From the NCBI RefSeq assembly GCF_035046485.1, contig NC_085138.1, positions 429,089,265 to 429,153,264 on the forward strand: a DNA stretch of 64,000 nucleotides, written 5' to 3'. The translations under genes and the position numbers were made by a program. Of the stretch, positions 34,435 through 45,916 are shown in pieces. The stretch is from Aedes albopictus. Lineage: Eukaryota; Arthropoda; Insecta; Diptera; Culicidae. Under the pieces are notes generated by a model. The model was not told where the DNA came from, did no database searches, and saw only the letters and a list, made by a program, of their open reading frames with translations. Each line of letters begins with the position of its first letter. Position 1 is the first letter of the stretch.

Positions 34435-35930
34435 CTGTGGTCCCCAGAACTTGTTCCGTGTCCACCGGGTGCCCAGCATTGGGTGAAACTATAATTTTTG
34501 GTTCTATTGGATTACACACGGAATTGTGCAAATTTTGAGGTGTCGCAGGTTCTTTTATCATAGAAAATTGAGCTGTTGGAAATTGTAGACTAATTTCCTT
34601 CCGTGCCTAATGAGTTCCGAGTTCCCTTTAACCATCTAAATGTACGGAGTCAGTTGAAATTACGAGAACATGTAGTGTAAGAGTTTAATGTAACGAACTA
34701 CAGTATTAGAAGGGTTAGGAGAGCCGCGTCTCGGAGAATTCAGGCATGAGAGTATAATGTAAGTAATAAGCTAAGTAAAATGTGAATTATTGAAATAAAA
34801 TACCAATTCTTTGCAGTCTCGAAACCGTTAGCTGCTGTCGAGAGGTTTGATTACATTCCGAGAAAGTTGCGTCCCTAACATGACCATTTCTGCCAGATAC
34901 CCTGTGGTCCCCTGAACCTGTTCCGTGGCCACCGGGTGCCCAGCATTGGGTAAAACTATAATTTTTGGTTCTATTGGATTACACACGGAATTATGCAAAT
35001 TTTGAGGTGTCGCATGATGGGGTTCTTTCATCATCGAAAATTGACCATTTCTGCCAGATACCCTGGGGTCCCCTGAACCTGTTCCATGGCCACCGGGTGT
35101 CCAGCATTGGGTAAATCTATAATTTTTGGTTCTATTGGATTACACACGGAATTATGCAAATTTTGAGGTGTCGCATGATGGGGTTCTTTTATCATCGAAA
35201 AATGACCATTTCTGCCAGATACCCTGGGGTCCCCTGAACCTGTTCCATGGCCACCGGGTGTCCAGCATTGGGTAAATCTATAATTTTTGGTTCTATTGGA
35301 TTACACACGGAATTATGCAAATTTTGAGGTGTCGCATGATGGGGTTCTTTCATCATCGAAAATTGACCATTTCTGCCAGATACCCTGGGGTCCCCTGAAC
35401 CTGTTCCGTGGCCTCCGGGTGCCCAGCGTTGGGTAAAACTAAAATTTTTGGTTCTTCTAGACTACACACGGAATTGTGCAAATTTTGAGGTGTCGCATGA
35501 TGGGGTTATTTTGGAATCAAAAATTGGCCATTTCTGTCGGAGACCCTGTGGTCCCCAGAACTTGTTCCGTGTCCACCGGGTGCCCAGCATTGGGTAAAAC
35601 TATAATTTTTGGTTCTACTGGATTACACACGGAATTATGCAAATTTTGAGGTGTCGCATGATGGGGTTCTTTTATCATCGAAAATTGACCATTTCTGCCA
35701 GATACCCTGGGGTCCCCTGAACCTGTTCCATGGCCACCGGGTGTCCAGCATTGGGTAAATCTATAATTTTTGGTTCTATTGGATTACACACGGAATTTTG
35801 CAGATTTTGAGTTGTCGCATGATGGTGTTCTTTTGAAATAAAAAATTGGCCATTTCCGCCTGAGACCCTGTGGTCCCCAGAACCTGTTCCGTGGCCACCG
35901 GATAACCCGTGCCAACCAAATGGCCTCATC
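34435..35930 (-). repeat. 161-bp satellite array, inverted copy
   Basis: It has the same monomers as 13100-14925, in reverse complement, with both the AGGTTCAGGGGACCCC and AAGTTCTGGGGACCAC kinds. Around eight monomers remain, apart from the LTR insertion. Confidence 0.9.
34574..34880 (+). mobile_element. Solo LTR of Ty1/copia type, 307 bp
   Basis: The insert begins TGTTGGAAATTG and ends CCCTAACA, the classical TG...CA form, with a copia-like TGTTGG start. It has AATAAA at about 34794 and interrupts a satellite monomer. Flanks are TGAGC (34569-34573) and TGACC (34881-34885), a 5-bp duplication with one mismatch. No internal retrotransposon is present, so LTR-LTR recombination probably removed it. 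Confidence 0.8.
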
Positions 35931-36713
35931 AGGTCCGGAACAACATTTATATAATGATTTGTCACTAACAGCGATTCAAAAACACTGTTTCCAGTCGAAA
36001 TTATTATGATGTGCGAAAATTATGTATCATGTCACACTTAGATCCGCCCGCAGCAAAAAGGGGGAGGGTCAGCGGGGATCCCCACCATATCATTCTTTAG
36101 ATATACTCTTCCCCTTGATGATGCTTCAAACCGATTGTAATTTGGTGGCCTAGTTTCGGAGAACGAGCCATTTGAAGCCACAAAGTCCCGGCTGGTTAAG
36201 GATTGTCCTACAGAAATGAACACCCCTAGTTCCCCATACAAATTTCGGTTTTGAACTGTGGGGCCGCGGTCCATTATTTTTCAAAAATTCCTTCACTATG
36301 ACACTTCTGGGGTCCCAAACCCCTGTTACTTTTAATTTCATTCCATAGCGTGAACTTTTCTCATTTTTTGTCGAGCAGTGCTATCAAAAAAGGTGAAAAG
36401 GGGGTACATTTTTAGGCACTTTTTACATAAAAGTCAAAATTTCTGCACTTAAATGACTTTTTATCAATTACCTGTCCAAAGAGCATTAAAAGACGAAGCT
36501 TTAAGCTTTCTATCCATGCACTAAGATTGATTATACGGTTCATAGTTTCTGAGTTAGAGATGTTTAAAGATGGGGTAATTTAATAACACTAATTTTTGAA
36601 TAACTCACTTAGCAGTGATTTCCGGACCTACCTGTAGAACAATTTTTTGCTGCAAATATGGTCTACTTTCAGCTCCTTTCGGGTGTAACACGAATTACCA
36701 GTCACCCTGTATA

Positions 36714-38034
36714 CAGGGGAAAGACAAAATGATCGGGACAGGCAAAATTTTAAATTTCACAGAAATGTGCAACTAGTTGTAACTTTTCGAAAAGTGCATC
36801 AAATATTCTCAAATTTTCACTGTAAGGTGGTCAACTACTTGTGTATCAGTGGTCAAAATTTGAAAATGATCGAGCTATTCTGCACGAAATTATAAAGATT
36901 CTAGAAAAGGTATATTTATCCGATAGCCAACTTTGAGCTATTATATCTTCTGATTCAGTGAACCGTGACTTGTGACCATTTATGACTTGTATAATGATCG
37001 TTTGACTTAACTGAAAATTATAAACAAAAGAAAAAGTTATAGAGATTTAATTTATTTTATGATTTTTTAGTAAAATTGTTCTATTTTTTAATATGCATTC
37101 CATTACATTTTCAATTCATTGCTGACAATTTTGTTACTTTCCTTTAAAACATATTTATATTCAAGTCAATTAGAGGGAATTTATATGAACTATAATAAAC
37201 ATCTTAAATCTTGAAACGATGTTAAAGTTTTGAATAATTTAGTATTTTATTAGTAACATAATCTAATCGATATAATTTTATACCGTGTTAAGAATTTCAA
37301 GTTAAGTCAAAAAAATTTAATAGTTCATTATCCCTTTCGTGACGAATCAGCACAATTGTGCTGTTGAGCGGTAGCAGTTTTGCATATGTTTTTCATCTGT
37401 TTAGACCTTGTTTTATGTGTTTTATTGAAACTGTTTCAATAATTCAGCCATTATTTATACTCGTTTGTGTGTAAACAAACTTTTGTTTACGTTACCTGTG
37501 AGATTTATCACAACAAGGTAAATAAAAAGAGGACAAAAACCGTAAAACATGAAAAAGTGTTGTTTGTCGTATATTTTTCGTTTCCGATTTGTCTAGGTTG
37601 TCAAAGCAAGAAATTAAAAGATAAAGAGTAGTTCTTTCAAATGAGGTAAAATAATTGTTGTTTTGTTGGGCAATCTTAGAGTTCTGGAGAGCCAAAATTG
37701 AGCCATTTGTATGGAGATTTAAATTTTTTGCGCTTCGTCACGAAAGGGTTATATAAGTCATGAATGGTCAAACTTCCATTGCATTCGGTTCATTGAATCT
37801 GGAGATACATATAACAGCTCAAAGTTGTCTGTCGGCTAATTATACCTTTTTCTAGAATCTTCATAACTTCATGCAGAATAATCCGATCTTTGCTAAATTT
37901 TGATCACTGATAAGCAACTACTTGATTAACTTACAGTGAGAATATTCGATGCACTTTTCGAAAAGTTACAGCTAGTTGAACATTTTTTGGAAAGTGAAAA
38001 TTTGGCCTGTCTGGATCATTTTGTCTATCCCCTG
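36714..38034. mobile_element. Long-TIR TA-target element, 1321 bp
   Basis: The tips read CAGGGGAAAGACAAAATGAT at left and the inverse of CAGGGGATAGACAAAATGAT at right. TA flanks both (36712-36713, 38035-38036). The arms extend about 320 bp and are diverged. It abuts the end of the satellite element, separated only by TATA. A nested 417-bp insertion lies inside. No transposase is encoded. Confidence 0.85.
37332..37748. mobile_element. Nested TTAT-flanked MITE, 417 bp
   Basis: The tips are CCCTTTCGTGACGAA and its inverse TTCGTCACGAAAGGG. TTAT flanks both sides (37328-37331, 37749-37752). A 4-bp TTAT target and a CCC start are close to the piggyBac pattern. It interrupts the 1321-bp element and is therefore younger. 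Confidence 0.75.
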
Positions 38035-38036
38035 TA

Positions 38037-40040
38037 CTTGTCTGTGGAGGTAGCTTTGGGGTATCAGAAGGTCGGCTCCAGAGGCACGTTCTTCTCCATT
38101 TGGGAAATTAGTGCCATTAATAGGTTTGGGATAGATCGCGTATTTTAATCTGTTTTTCTTTGTTTTGGTCTCATTATAAACTAGAGAAATAAAATTCACC
38201 GAGCTGGAGAACTACAATGGAGGTCCACCGTGATTTTTCAACAAATCATCCGTGAATTCCTCCCGATGATCCTCTGGAAATTCCTCCAGAAGATCCATTT
38301 TAAACTCCTCCAAGGCTTCCATCGAAAGTTACTGTAGGCAATTCCACCGAGAATATCTCTAGGAGTTACAGTATAAACTCCTCTAGGACTTCCACCAGGG
38401 ATTTCTCTAAGAGTTTCAAAGAGCATTTCTCTAGGAGTTCCACCGATTATTTGCAGAAGTTCCTCAGGGATGTCCACCAGCAGTTGCACCCAAAATTCTA
38501 TTAAGAGTTCCACTGGGAATTCTTCTCGAAGATCCACAAGAAATTTCTTAAGGAGTTCCAACGAGCATTTCTTCAAAAGTTCATCATATGATCTATGAGT
38601 TACACTAGAAAATCCCTGGAAAATACACTAGAAAAAGAGTCCCGTCCTTAATTTTCCTTTCCTACCTCTCAAGATTTATGATTTTATTCAATGTTCTAAT
38701 ACCATTTTTAGATTAGTGCCTCGACTATAATATTCAATAGATAAATGCGAGTTTTATCGGTTTGAAGCAGATGAACAATGTCTTTGAAAACTTTGGCATT
38801 TTTATGGGCCATACTGTAATGCTACTAATGGGCATGTTGGTAGCAAAGAACAATAGAAATACACTAGAACTCCAATGGCGCTGTAGTCAATTTTCCTATT
38901 TAATTAAATTTATAACTTTAATTGTAATAATTGATTGTTTTCAACTGTCCAGCTGATAGAGGATCTTTTGTTTTGGTAAATAAAATTTATTTGACACTGC
39001 TAGTACCGCTACTGACGCTGTAATAGCGTGGCAAACTAGATGTAAGTCACGAATAGTCGCGACATTGGACTTCTGTGGCTAGTTATTCTACTCAAAGAAC
39101 TTATTTATTCCTAGTCCTTGTCAACCTGACCATTGATATAATTTTGAAGTCATGGCGTAAGCCTCAAGGCTGAGTAGCCTATCATAAGCCCCGGCAGCTT
39201 GTTGACTTTTTAGCTGCCTGTATGCAGCCTCTCTTGTTTTCATCACATCGAAATATTAAAGCAAGGAATCATGGAAACGCATATTTGTTATGGAAGTTCC
39301 CTGATGCACCACGCCTAGCGTCCCTACTCGATATTCTAGCTGCGCGTAGGATCGTCATCTAAGACTCTTCTTATTTCAATACAAATTTTGTTTTTTATTT
39401 ATTTTAATTTTTTTTTTATATTTATTAATGACACCTAACACTATAAAGTGCATTCTTGCCAACAAATTTTGCCAACGTTTGCGTAAATAATTTGCTTCAA
39501 AATATAGTTAAAATATAATTACTTTCAATGTATGGTATCCAATAAATTTCATCTTACCGTTTTCATCCAGATAATTCATTACACTTACCCGCCTCCCATT
39601 TTTGCTTTCTATTTTCATCACCAATCGCAATTTCTCAACCTGCCAATTGCATCGACAAATCTTCACGTTTTTTGCTCGTGTTTCCTGTGTTTCCTCTTTC
39701 CAGCATCGAATAAATACACACATTCCAATGTACGTACACTTAATCAAAGGAAAAAACACTCCCCAAGAAAGAAGTTGCTGGTTTCAAGGAAAGTGTACTA
39801 GTGCCACCGATAGGAAACTACAGCATATAGGAAACAGGGAAAAGGCCAGTTGCTTCCGCAAGACAAAAGCGGAAAATCACAAACAACGTACGAGAACAAG
39901 TGCCATCTTCTTTACAACGCTTCAAGCCACTTCTGAAATGGAACAGAGAGTGCAACAACGTTGGCGCTTTTCTGTTACTCATTGTTGGTACCGTAAGCTG
40001 GCAGAAGTTTGAACGCTGCGTTATTTATTTATTTTTTGTT
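38037..40040. other. Unassigned DNA with a decayed minisatellite
   Basis: From about 38240 to 38640 the text is a decayed GGAATTCCTCCAGAAG-type minisatellite. At 38990-39360 a GC-richer stretch has no recognisable product. At 39423-39470 there is text like the 3' end of a CR1-type LINE. The overlapping frames at 39508-40012 show no domain. Confidence 0.35.
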
Positions 40041-40215
40041 GTGCCACCTTTTTGTATTCTTGCACTGGCACGCCACTGGAAGTGCCACCTTTTTGCATTC
40101 TTGCACTATGGCCAAAGAAATTTCAACTACAAAAAGTTCCTGGACCGACCGGGGATCGTACCCATCACCCTCATTGTGAAAATTTCGAAACGTTTAGTCG
40201 TTGAGACTTAGCTAT
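40040..40215 (-). repeat. Antisense tRNA-related SINE (tentative)
   Basis: Read in reverse, a B-box-like GGTACGATCCC lies at 40153-40163 and an A-box-like TAGCTAAGTC at about 40204-40213. Two near-copies of GCCACCTTTTTG(T/C)ATTCTTG at 40042 and 40084 form the tail region. The class is inferred. Confidence 0.4.
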
Positions 40216-40560
40216 CTTTCAAGATGATGCATCATCAACACAACATATTTGAAGGAAAATATCAATTAGACAGAGGAAAACTTTCCGCCAGTTCACAGTA
40301 AACTATACACATTCTAGTGTTGCGCCTTCACTGTAGAGCGCTAGGTATCTACCATTGTACACCGCAACATTCTTCTCATCTTCCATTCTTGGCAAAGGCT
40401 CATCCGGCCGACGGACGACGTCGTCGGAGCGCTGACCGAGAACGGAATCCACTCGCCATTCCCATGCTTCACTCCGGGTGTGGTGAAAGAGGCTTCGAAT
40501 GGGGAGGAAAAAATGTAGACATTTTGGCAACATCCTGTAAATTAGACAGCCAGCGTAATA

Positions 40561-40775
40561 GGGAATCGCGCCACTTGGGCGGTGGCTTCTATATTCGTCT
40601 GTTTTCCACTATAACTCAGTCAAATTTGAATCAATTGACACAACTTTTGGAATGTGGTGAGATAGGTATAGTATCTATCCGTGTACAACATTTCAAGTCA
40701 ATTGGTTCAAAATTGACTGAGTTATAGTGGAAAACAGACGAATATAGAAGCCACCGCCCAAGTGGCGCGATACCC
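40561..40775. mobile_element. Hairpin MITE, 215 bp, TA target
   Basis: Arms of about 80 bp pair almost perfectly; the shared text includes CCACTTGGGCGGTGGCTTCT. The loop is about 55 bp. TA flanks both ends (40559-40560, 40776-40777). Its transcript would form a long hairpin. Confidence 0.9.
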
Positions 40776-40777
40776 TA

Positions 40778-42014
40778 TATTTCATCGTGGGTATGCCGCC
40801 ATACTACACGGTCTAGCGCATTACACTACCACCGAAGGATACGCCGCTCTATGTTCCGAACCAAACAAAAAATTCGATACACAGATACCGCCGATGACTG
40901 CTCGCTCGAAGTTTAAAGTTTCATCGTAACAGCGATGGAATGGGGAGTTCTTATCCGATCCATGCATCCGAGGGTTGTGGCGTCATCACCATTGGCGATA
41001 GGTACCAGAGCGTTGTCTGTTTCTCTTTTGCGGAGTTGCCTTCTAATTTGTGCACTTCTCTTGCTGGTGGTATTCGTCGTAGGTTGAGCTGAGCGGCATT
41101 ACTGAATCTGGTTCTTCCGAACTGCCCTGCTGTTGGTGACAGCTATTAAATTTTGATTCGGCAATTTCCAAAACAGATGTCGCTTTGAAAATCCATTAAT
41201 GATAAGCTCACTTGGTGTCGGATGGGCTGGTCGTTGATGGTAGTGAGTTTTTTTTTTCTGTGGTAACTTACAAATCTGAACGTGGAGACAAAATGGGAAA
41301 TCGTCGAAAATGACGATGACGTCTTTGAAGTTCGACGTTAGATAGACGATAACTAGCCGTAAGTCTCGTTTATTGATATGGTTATTCATTTAATCAAACG
41401 GTCAAACTCTGCTCTATGATTGGTTCTTTAACACACGTATTCCAAAAATGAACACTTAAAACCAACATGATTAACCTTCCTAATGCATTAAGATAAAGTT
41501 TACAGTTAAAGTGTAAAAAAACACCCATAACCAGTTTCTCGTTCTTATGGTCTTAACAAATTGATATTAAAATGTATAGGTATCTGGAATTACATTTGTG
41601 GCTTGGACATTACCCGGATAGAGATGAAGTACTTGCAATCAGAAGGTGATATTGGTTGATTGGTATAATTGATAAAAGTACTGAAAATAATCCTAAAACT
41701 TTTCCTGCAACATCTGAATAATATCAAAAATTGATATTTCAAGATCAAACGTTAAGCTCGCTGCTATTATTGGTTAGATCTTACAAAAGCTAAACATGAT
41801 ATGATGGTGATCTTCCATCAGTAAATTTCAGATATAATGCTTAGATCTTATATCTGCTACATCAATCAAACCAATATCGTTTTTTGATCCTCATATCAAA
41901 ATATGCTATTATTGAGATCTTTTCTTCTACTCGGGTATCCAAAACAAAATTAAAGCGTTGAAAATAAAGTATGTTTTAATGATTCAAATTATGTTTTTTC
42001 TTTTCATTTATTAT
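40778..42014. other. Unassigned DNA
   Basis: The part 40780-41100 is GC-richer but has no credible frame. The minus frame at 41099-41389 has no domain. 41400-42014 is AT-rich and featureless. Confidence 0.35.
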
Positions 42015-42020
42015 AAAATC

Positions 42021-42244
42021 TCCAGTTAGCCTGGTGGTTAAGGCTACGGATCGCCAATCCGGAGACGGCGGGTTCGATTCCCGTTCCGGTCGGGAAAATT
42101 TTCTCGACTCCCTGGGCATGAACAGTATCATTGTGGCAGGTAAAGAAAGCCCTTCAATTAATAACTGTGGAAATGCTTAAAGAGCACAAATTTTAAGCGA
42201 GGCTGGCCAAGTCCCAGTGCGGACGTAGAGCCATAAAGAAGAAG
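42021..42244 (+). repeat. Feilai-type tRNA-related SINE
   Basis: The A box TAGCCTGGTGGTTA (42027-42040) and B box GGTTCGATTCC (42071-42081) have tRNA spacing. A tRNA-unrelated body ends in GTAGAGCCATAAAGAAGAAG. AAAATC flanks both sides (42015-42020, 42245-42250), a short TSD. This layout is that of the Feilai SINE described from Aedes aegypti. It would be transcribed by RNA polymerase III and moved by a partner LINE. Confidence 0.8.
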
Positions 42245-42465
42245 AAAATCAACATACCAAGGACTAGCAGATCAATGGACAAATTATCCGTATATTTCGG
42301 AATTGGTTTCGGTACAGAAACTGAAGGGCTTTCTTTAACGCCATATGCTGCTAAGCATACTTAGTGCAAAAAACCTTCAGGAATTCCTCCAGGGATTCCT
42401 TCTGAATTTCCTCCAGGGATATTCTTTCAAGAATTCCGTCAGGGATCCTTTCAGGATTTCCTTCT

Positions 42466-42893
42466 CGCTGGAGATTCTAGCAGAATCTCGTTGGTGGTTC
42501 TAGCAGAATCTCGTTGGAGATTCTAACAGAATCTCGCAGAAGATTTTGATAAAATCTCGCTGGAGATTCTAGTGTAATCTCTCTAGAGATTCTCACAGAA
42601 TCACGCTGGATATTCTAGCAAAATCTCTCTGGAGATTCTAGCAGAATTCCGCTAGAAATTCTAGCAATATCTTGCTGAAGCTTCTAGCACAATCTCTCTG
42701 GAGATTCAAGCAGAATCTCGTTGGAGATTCTAACAGAATCTCGCAGAAAATTTTGAAAAAATCTCGCTGGAGAATCTAGCAGAATCTCACTGGAAATTCT
42801 AGCAGTCTCGCTGGAGATTCTTACAGAACCACGCTGGATATTCTAGCAAAATCTCGCCGGAGACTCCAGCAGGACCTCGCCGGAGCTCTAGCA
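42466..42893. repeat. 23-bp minisatellite, about 18 copies
   Basis: The unit is CGCTGGAGATTCTAGCAGAA plus TCT and is degenerate. Just upstream (42378-42450) lie a few GGAATTCCTCCAGGGATTCC units, which suggests a common origin with the 24-bp satellite. Confidence 0.85.
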
Positions 42894-43530
42894 CCATTAA
42901 GAGGTATTACTGGGAGAATCCCAAACATAATCTATGGAGGCATCCACAGATATATCTTTGGAGGTCTCCCAGCAAAAATTTATGGAAAAATCCTCCAAAT
43001 AATTCTTAGAGAAATTTAATGAATAATTCCAGCAGAAATCACAGGAGGAATAAAGTTGTTTAGCGATAAATAAGTTATTTCTTACTTTATAATCAAAAAA
43101 AAAGTTCTGAGCAATAAATAATTGAATGGATCAATGAAGCAAACTTTTCCAGTGTTCGCCGCATGTAAACAACGGCGCCACCGCATATGAACATTAACAT
43201 TGTGACAGCAGTGGAGTTATTTCAAACACACAAGGCTACGGTGGCGCTATCTATTCGTTCCATAGCGACCGTTTTATTATTATTATTAATATTTATCAAA
43301 GACACTTTACCACTTATGTGGCATTCGTGTCTGACAGCGGCCGTTTTAGTTATTTTAGTGATCCATTGCTGTCACATATTTTTATGTTAACGGTCAAATA
43401 AACAAGGCAGCACAAAAACAGGAAAAAGATTCTGGAGGTATTTGGAAGACTTTCAATGCAGTTTCCGAGAATTTTCAGAGGGGTTTCAAAGCGTTTCGAT
43501 GCGTTTCATAGTTGACGGTTACGCCCTTGA
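42894..43530. other. Unassigned DNA with a small LINE-tail insertion
   Basis: At about 43267-43345 a TTATTATTATTAAT run and a CR1-like 3' end (AAGACACTTTACCACTTATG) sit between GCGACCGTTTTA and GCGGCCGTTTTA. That suggests a tiny antisense retroposed 3' end with an imperfect duplication. The rest shows nothing. Confidence 0.4.
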
Positions 43531-43531
43531 A

Positions 43532-43780
43532 AGCACCCCCCCCCCCCCCCCCCCCCCACCCCCGGGGACCACAGAAACTCTGAAACACCATTGGAATGCC
43601 CCCTGAAAACCCCTTGAAACTCCCTGGAATGCTATTGAAACTCACTGATGCCTCTGAACCAGCCCTGGAAGGCTTCTGAAAAGGCTTGACAACCAATGGA
43701 ACGCTCCAAAAATCCCCTGATACGTCTTTCAACACTCTCGGAACGTTTCTGAAACCCGATAAAACACCTGAGCGATTCCA
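43532..43780. repeat. C-run and decayed CCTGAAACNCCNTGGAA minisatellite
   Basis: A run of about 25 C at 43538-43562 leads into roughly 20-bp degenerate units of the form CCTTGAAACTCCCTGGAATG. The same repeat occupies 48340-48559 and 49185-49700 on the other side of the mirrored block. Confidence 0.75.
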
Positions 43781-43799
43781 AGCAACAGCATCAAAATTA

Positions 43800-44640
43800 A
43801 GGAAATTTTTAAATTCATGATTTTCTATTGAACTGAAACTTTGCAGAGTTTTTCAGTTCCATCTAAATCGCCATTTTTTATTTTGAATCACGACTAACTT
43901 TTCAAAAGGGTGTATGTGAAAATGGTTCAAAAATATTCAAAAATCTGCACAGCCAAAATGGTTCGTTCGATTGCTATGAATTTTTCAGCAAAGTAAGATA
44001 ACTAAATGGTGATTCCTAAGAAAATATACACAGTGAAAAAAAATCTTTTTTAACATGAAAAAATATAATTTTTGCCACAAAAACTCAAATAACCCTAAAC
44101 CCTATCTTTTTACCAACGTAATTTTTTTAGGCAAGACGATCCATTGTATTAGCAATCTACCATAAAAATTTGGTGATGGTAAACTAATAAACAAAAAAGT
44201 TATGACATTTTAAACATTTCACAATTTTCAATTTGGTAAAAAAAATTTTCTGTGTAAATTACTTCGGTCAGAAATCGCAGTTTGATGCTGATTTTATTGT
44301 TCAGCAAATTTAGATAACTAAATGGTGATTCCCAAGAAAATATACACTGTGAAAAAAACATCTTTTTTAACATTAGAAAATATCCTTTTTGTCACAAAAA
44401 CTCAAATATCTCAAAACCCTATCTTTTTACCAACGTAATTTTTTAGGGAAAACGGTTCATTGTATTAGCAATCTACCATAAAAATTTGGTGATGGTAAAC
44501 TAATAAACAAAAAAGTTATGACAATTCAAACATTTCACAATTTTCACATTTAGTAACAATTTTTTTCTTCAGTGTAAATTATTTCGGCCGGAAATCGCAG
44601 TTTGATGCTGATTTTATTGTTAAATGCCTTGCGTGAGTAA
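43800..44640. repeat. Dispersed repeat with internal 310-bp tandem duplication
   Basis: GATAACTAAATGGTGATTCC occurs near 44000 and again near 44312, each followed by the same roughly 300-bp text. The unit returns inverted at 47870-48320. There is no ORF. The family is unknown to me. Confidence 0.7.
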
Positions 44641-44663
44641 AACAAGCTGTTTTTATTATGTAC

Positions 44664-45880
44664 TAGCTGTCCCGGCAAACTCTGTCTTGCCAATCTTGTG
44701 ATGGTTTGACAGCAGAGCGTTCATGATTAACACAAATTTTAATCATGATTAATCATTGATGATTAAAATTCCAATTTTGGTGATTATTGATTATGATTAA
44801 TGATTAATTTGATTTTTCGGATGATTAAAGATTATGATTAATGATTAAAATTGGTTTTATCTGTGATTATTGATTATGATTAATGATTAAAAATGGCTCA
44901 TTGATTGAAAATCATGATTAATCATGATTAATCAATCACAAAAAAACTGGAAATGATTAAAGTATATTTATTGTTTAACATGTTTTTGAAGTTTCAAAAG
45001 TAAAAGGTAACTCTGTCCAGGAGATTTTTGAAAAAAGAATCAAAAATTATATTATTTAGAACATCATTTGAACCAATTTAAATTGGATCATATATTTTAT
45101 ATGATGAATCATTTTTGGAGATGATTGATTAATGATTGATTAATATTTTTTCTTATGATTATGATTTCTGATTAATGATTAGATTGCAAAAACAGTGTGA
45201 TTAAGATTAATGATTAATGATTAAATGAGATTTTTTTTGTGATTATGATTAATGATTTTGATTAATCTTAATCATTAATCATTAATCATGATTAAATTTA
45301 TGATTAATCATTAACGCTCTGTTTGACAGCTTTTGAGCTAATTTAAGCACCGCACTCTAGATTGGTTTGATTTCGATCATGTTGATTTTCTTCCCAGTTC
45401 ATAAAAATCAGTACTTTATCAATTTTCTAACTTTTGGAGTTGATTTTCGTAACTTTTTATACATATAAACACAGCCACCATGAATACGAATCGAAACGTG
45501 CAAGGGTCATGTTGATCGGTTCACCCGTTCGTGAGTTTTGTTGCCTCAAAGGGACTTGGAACTCATTTTTATATACTACTAGCTGTCCCGGCAAACGTTC
45601 TCTTGCCAAGCTGTGGTGTTTTGACAACTGTTGAAGTCATCGCAGCAACGCACTCTAGATTGATTTCATTTCAATCACTATGAATTTCTTTCCGACTAAT
45701 TAAAAATCAGTATTTTCACTATTTTCATACTTTTTAAAATGGTTTTCGTAACTTTTTGTGCATATAAACACAGCCACCACAAATACGAATCGATCCGTGC
45801 AAGAGTCATGCTGATCGGTTCATCCGTTCTTGAGTTTTGTTGCCTCAAAGGAACTTCAAACTCATTTTTATATATATAGA
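44664..45880 (+). repeat. Two tandem copies of an ACTAGCTGTCCCGGCAAAC repeat
   Basis: Copy 1 (44664-44712 plus 45330-45579) is split by the hAT-type MITE. Copy 2 runs 45580-45880. Both start TACTAGCTGTCCCGGCAAAC and end in ACTCATTTTTATATA. This start is widespread in insect genomes at the ends of retroposed repeats. The exact class is not settled here. Confidence 0.65.
44713..45321 (+). mobile_element. hAT-type MITE, copy 1, 609 bp
   Basis: The ends read CAGAGCGTTCATGATTAA and TTAATCATTAACGCTCTG. The 8-bp TSD TTTGACAG is perfect (44705-44712, 45322-45329). An 8-bp duplication with a CAGAG start is diagnostic of hAT elements. The interior is dominated by TGATTA/TAATCA words that can pair with themselves. 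It has no ORF. Confidence 0.95.
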
Positions 45881-45916
45881 TGTATTATGTATTATGTATT
45901 ATGTATATTAAATGTA

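Larger units (their letters stand above)
34435..36709 (-). mobile_element. Composite head-plus-satellite element (copy 2, inverted)
   Basis: This is the inverted partner of 9311-14925 without the 2,971-bp insertion. The head occupies 35930-36709, ending GTCACCCTG before TA (36710-36711). The array lies at 34435-35930 and is interrupted by a solo LTR. This copy gives the near-intact state of the head at the point where copy 1 was disrupted. Confidence 0.7.

Noticed and set aside
42021..42100. tRNA gene
   Set aside because: The boxes are good, but the body and the GAAGAAG tail show a tRNA-related SINE and not a functional tRNA.
43475..43735. 86-codon minus frame with Gly run
   Set aside because: The Gly run is the C homopolymer and the rest is the CCTGAAAC minisatellite.
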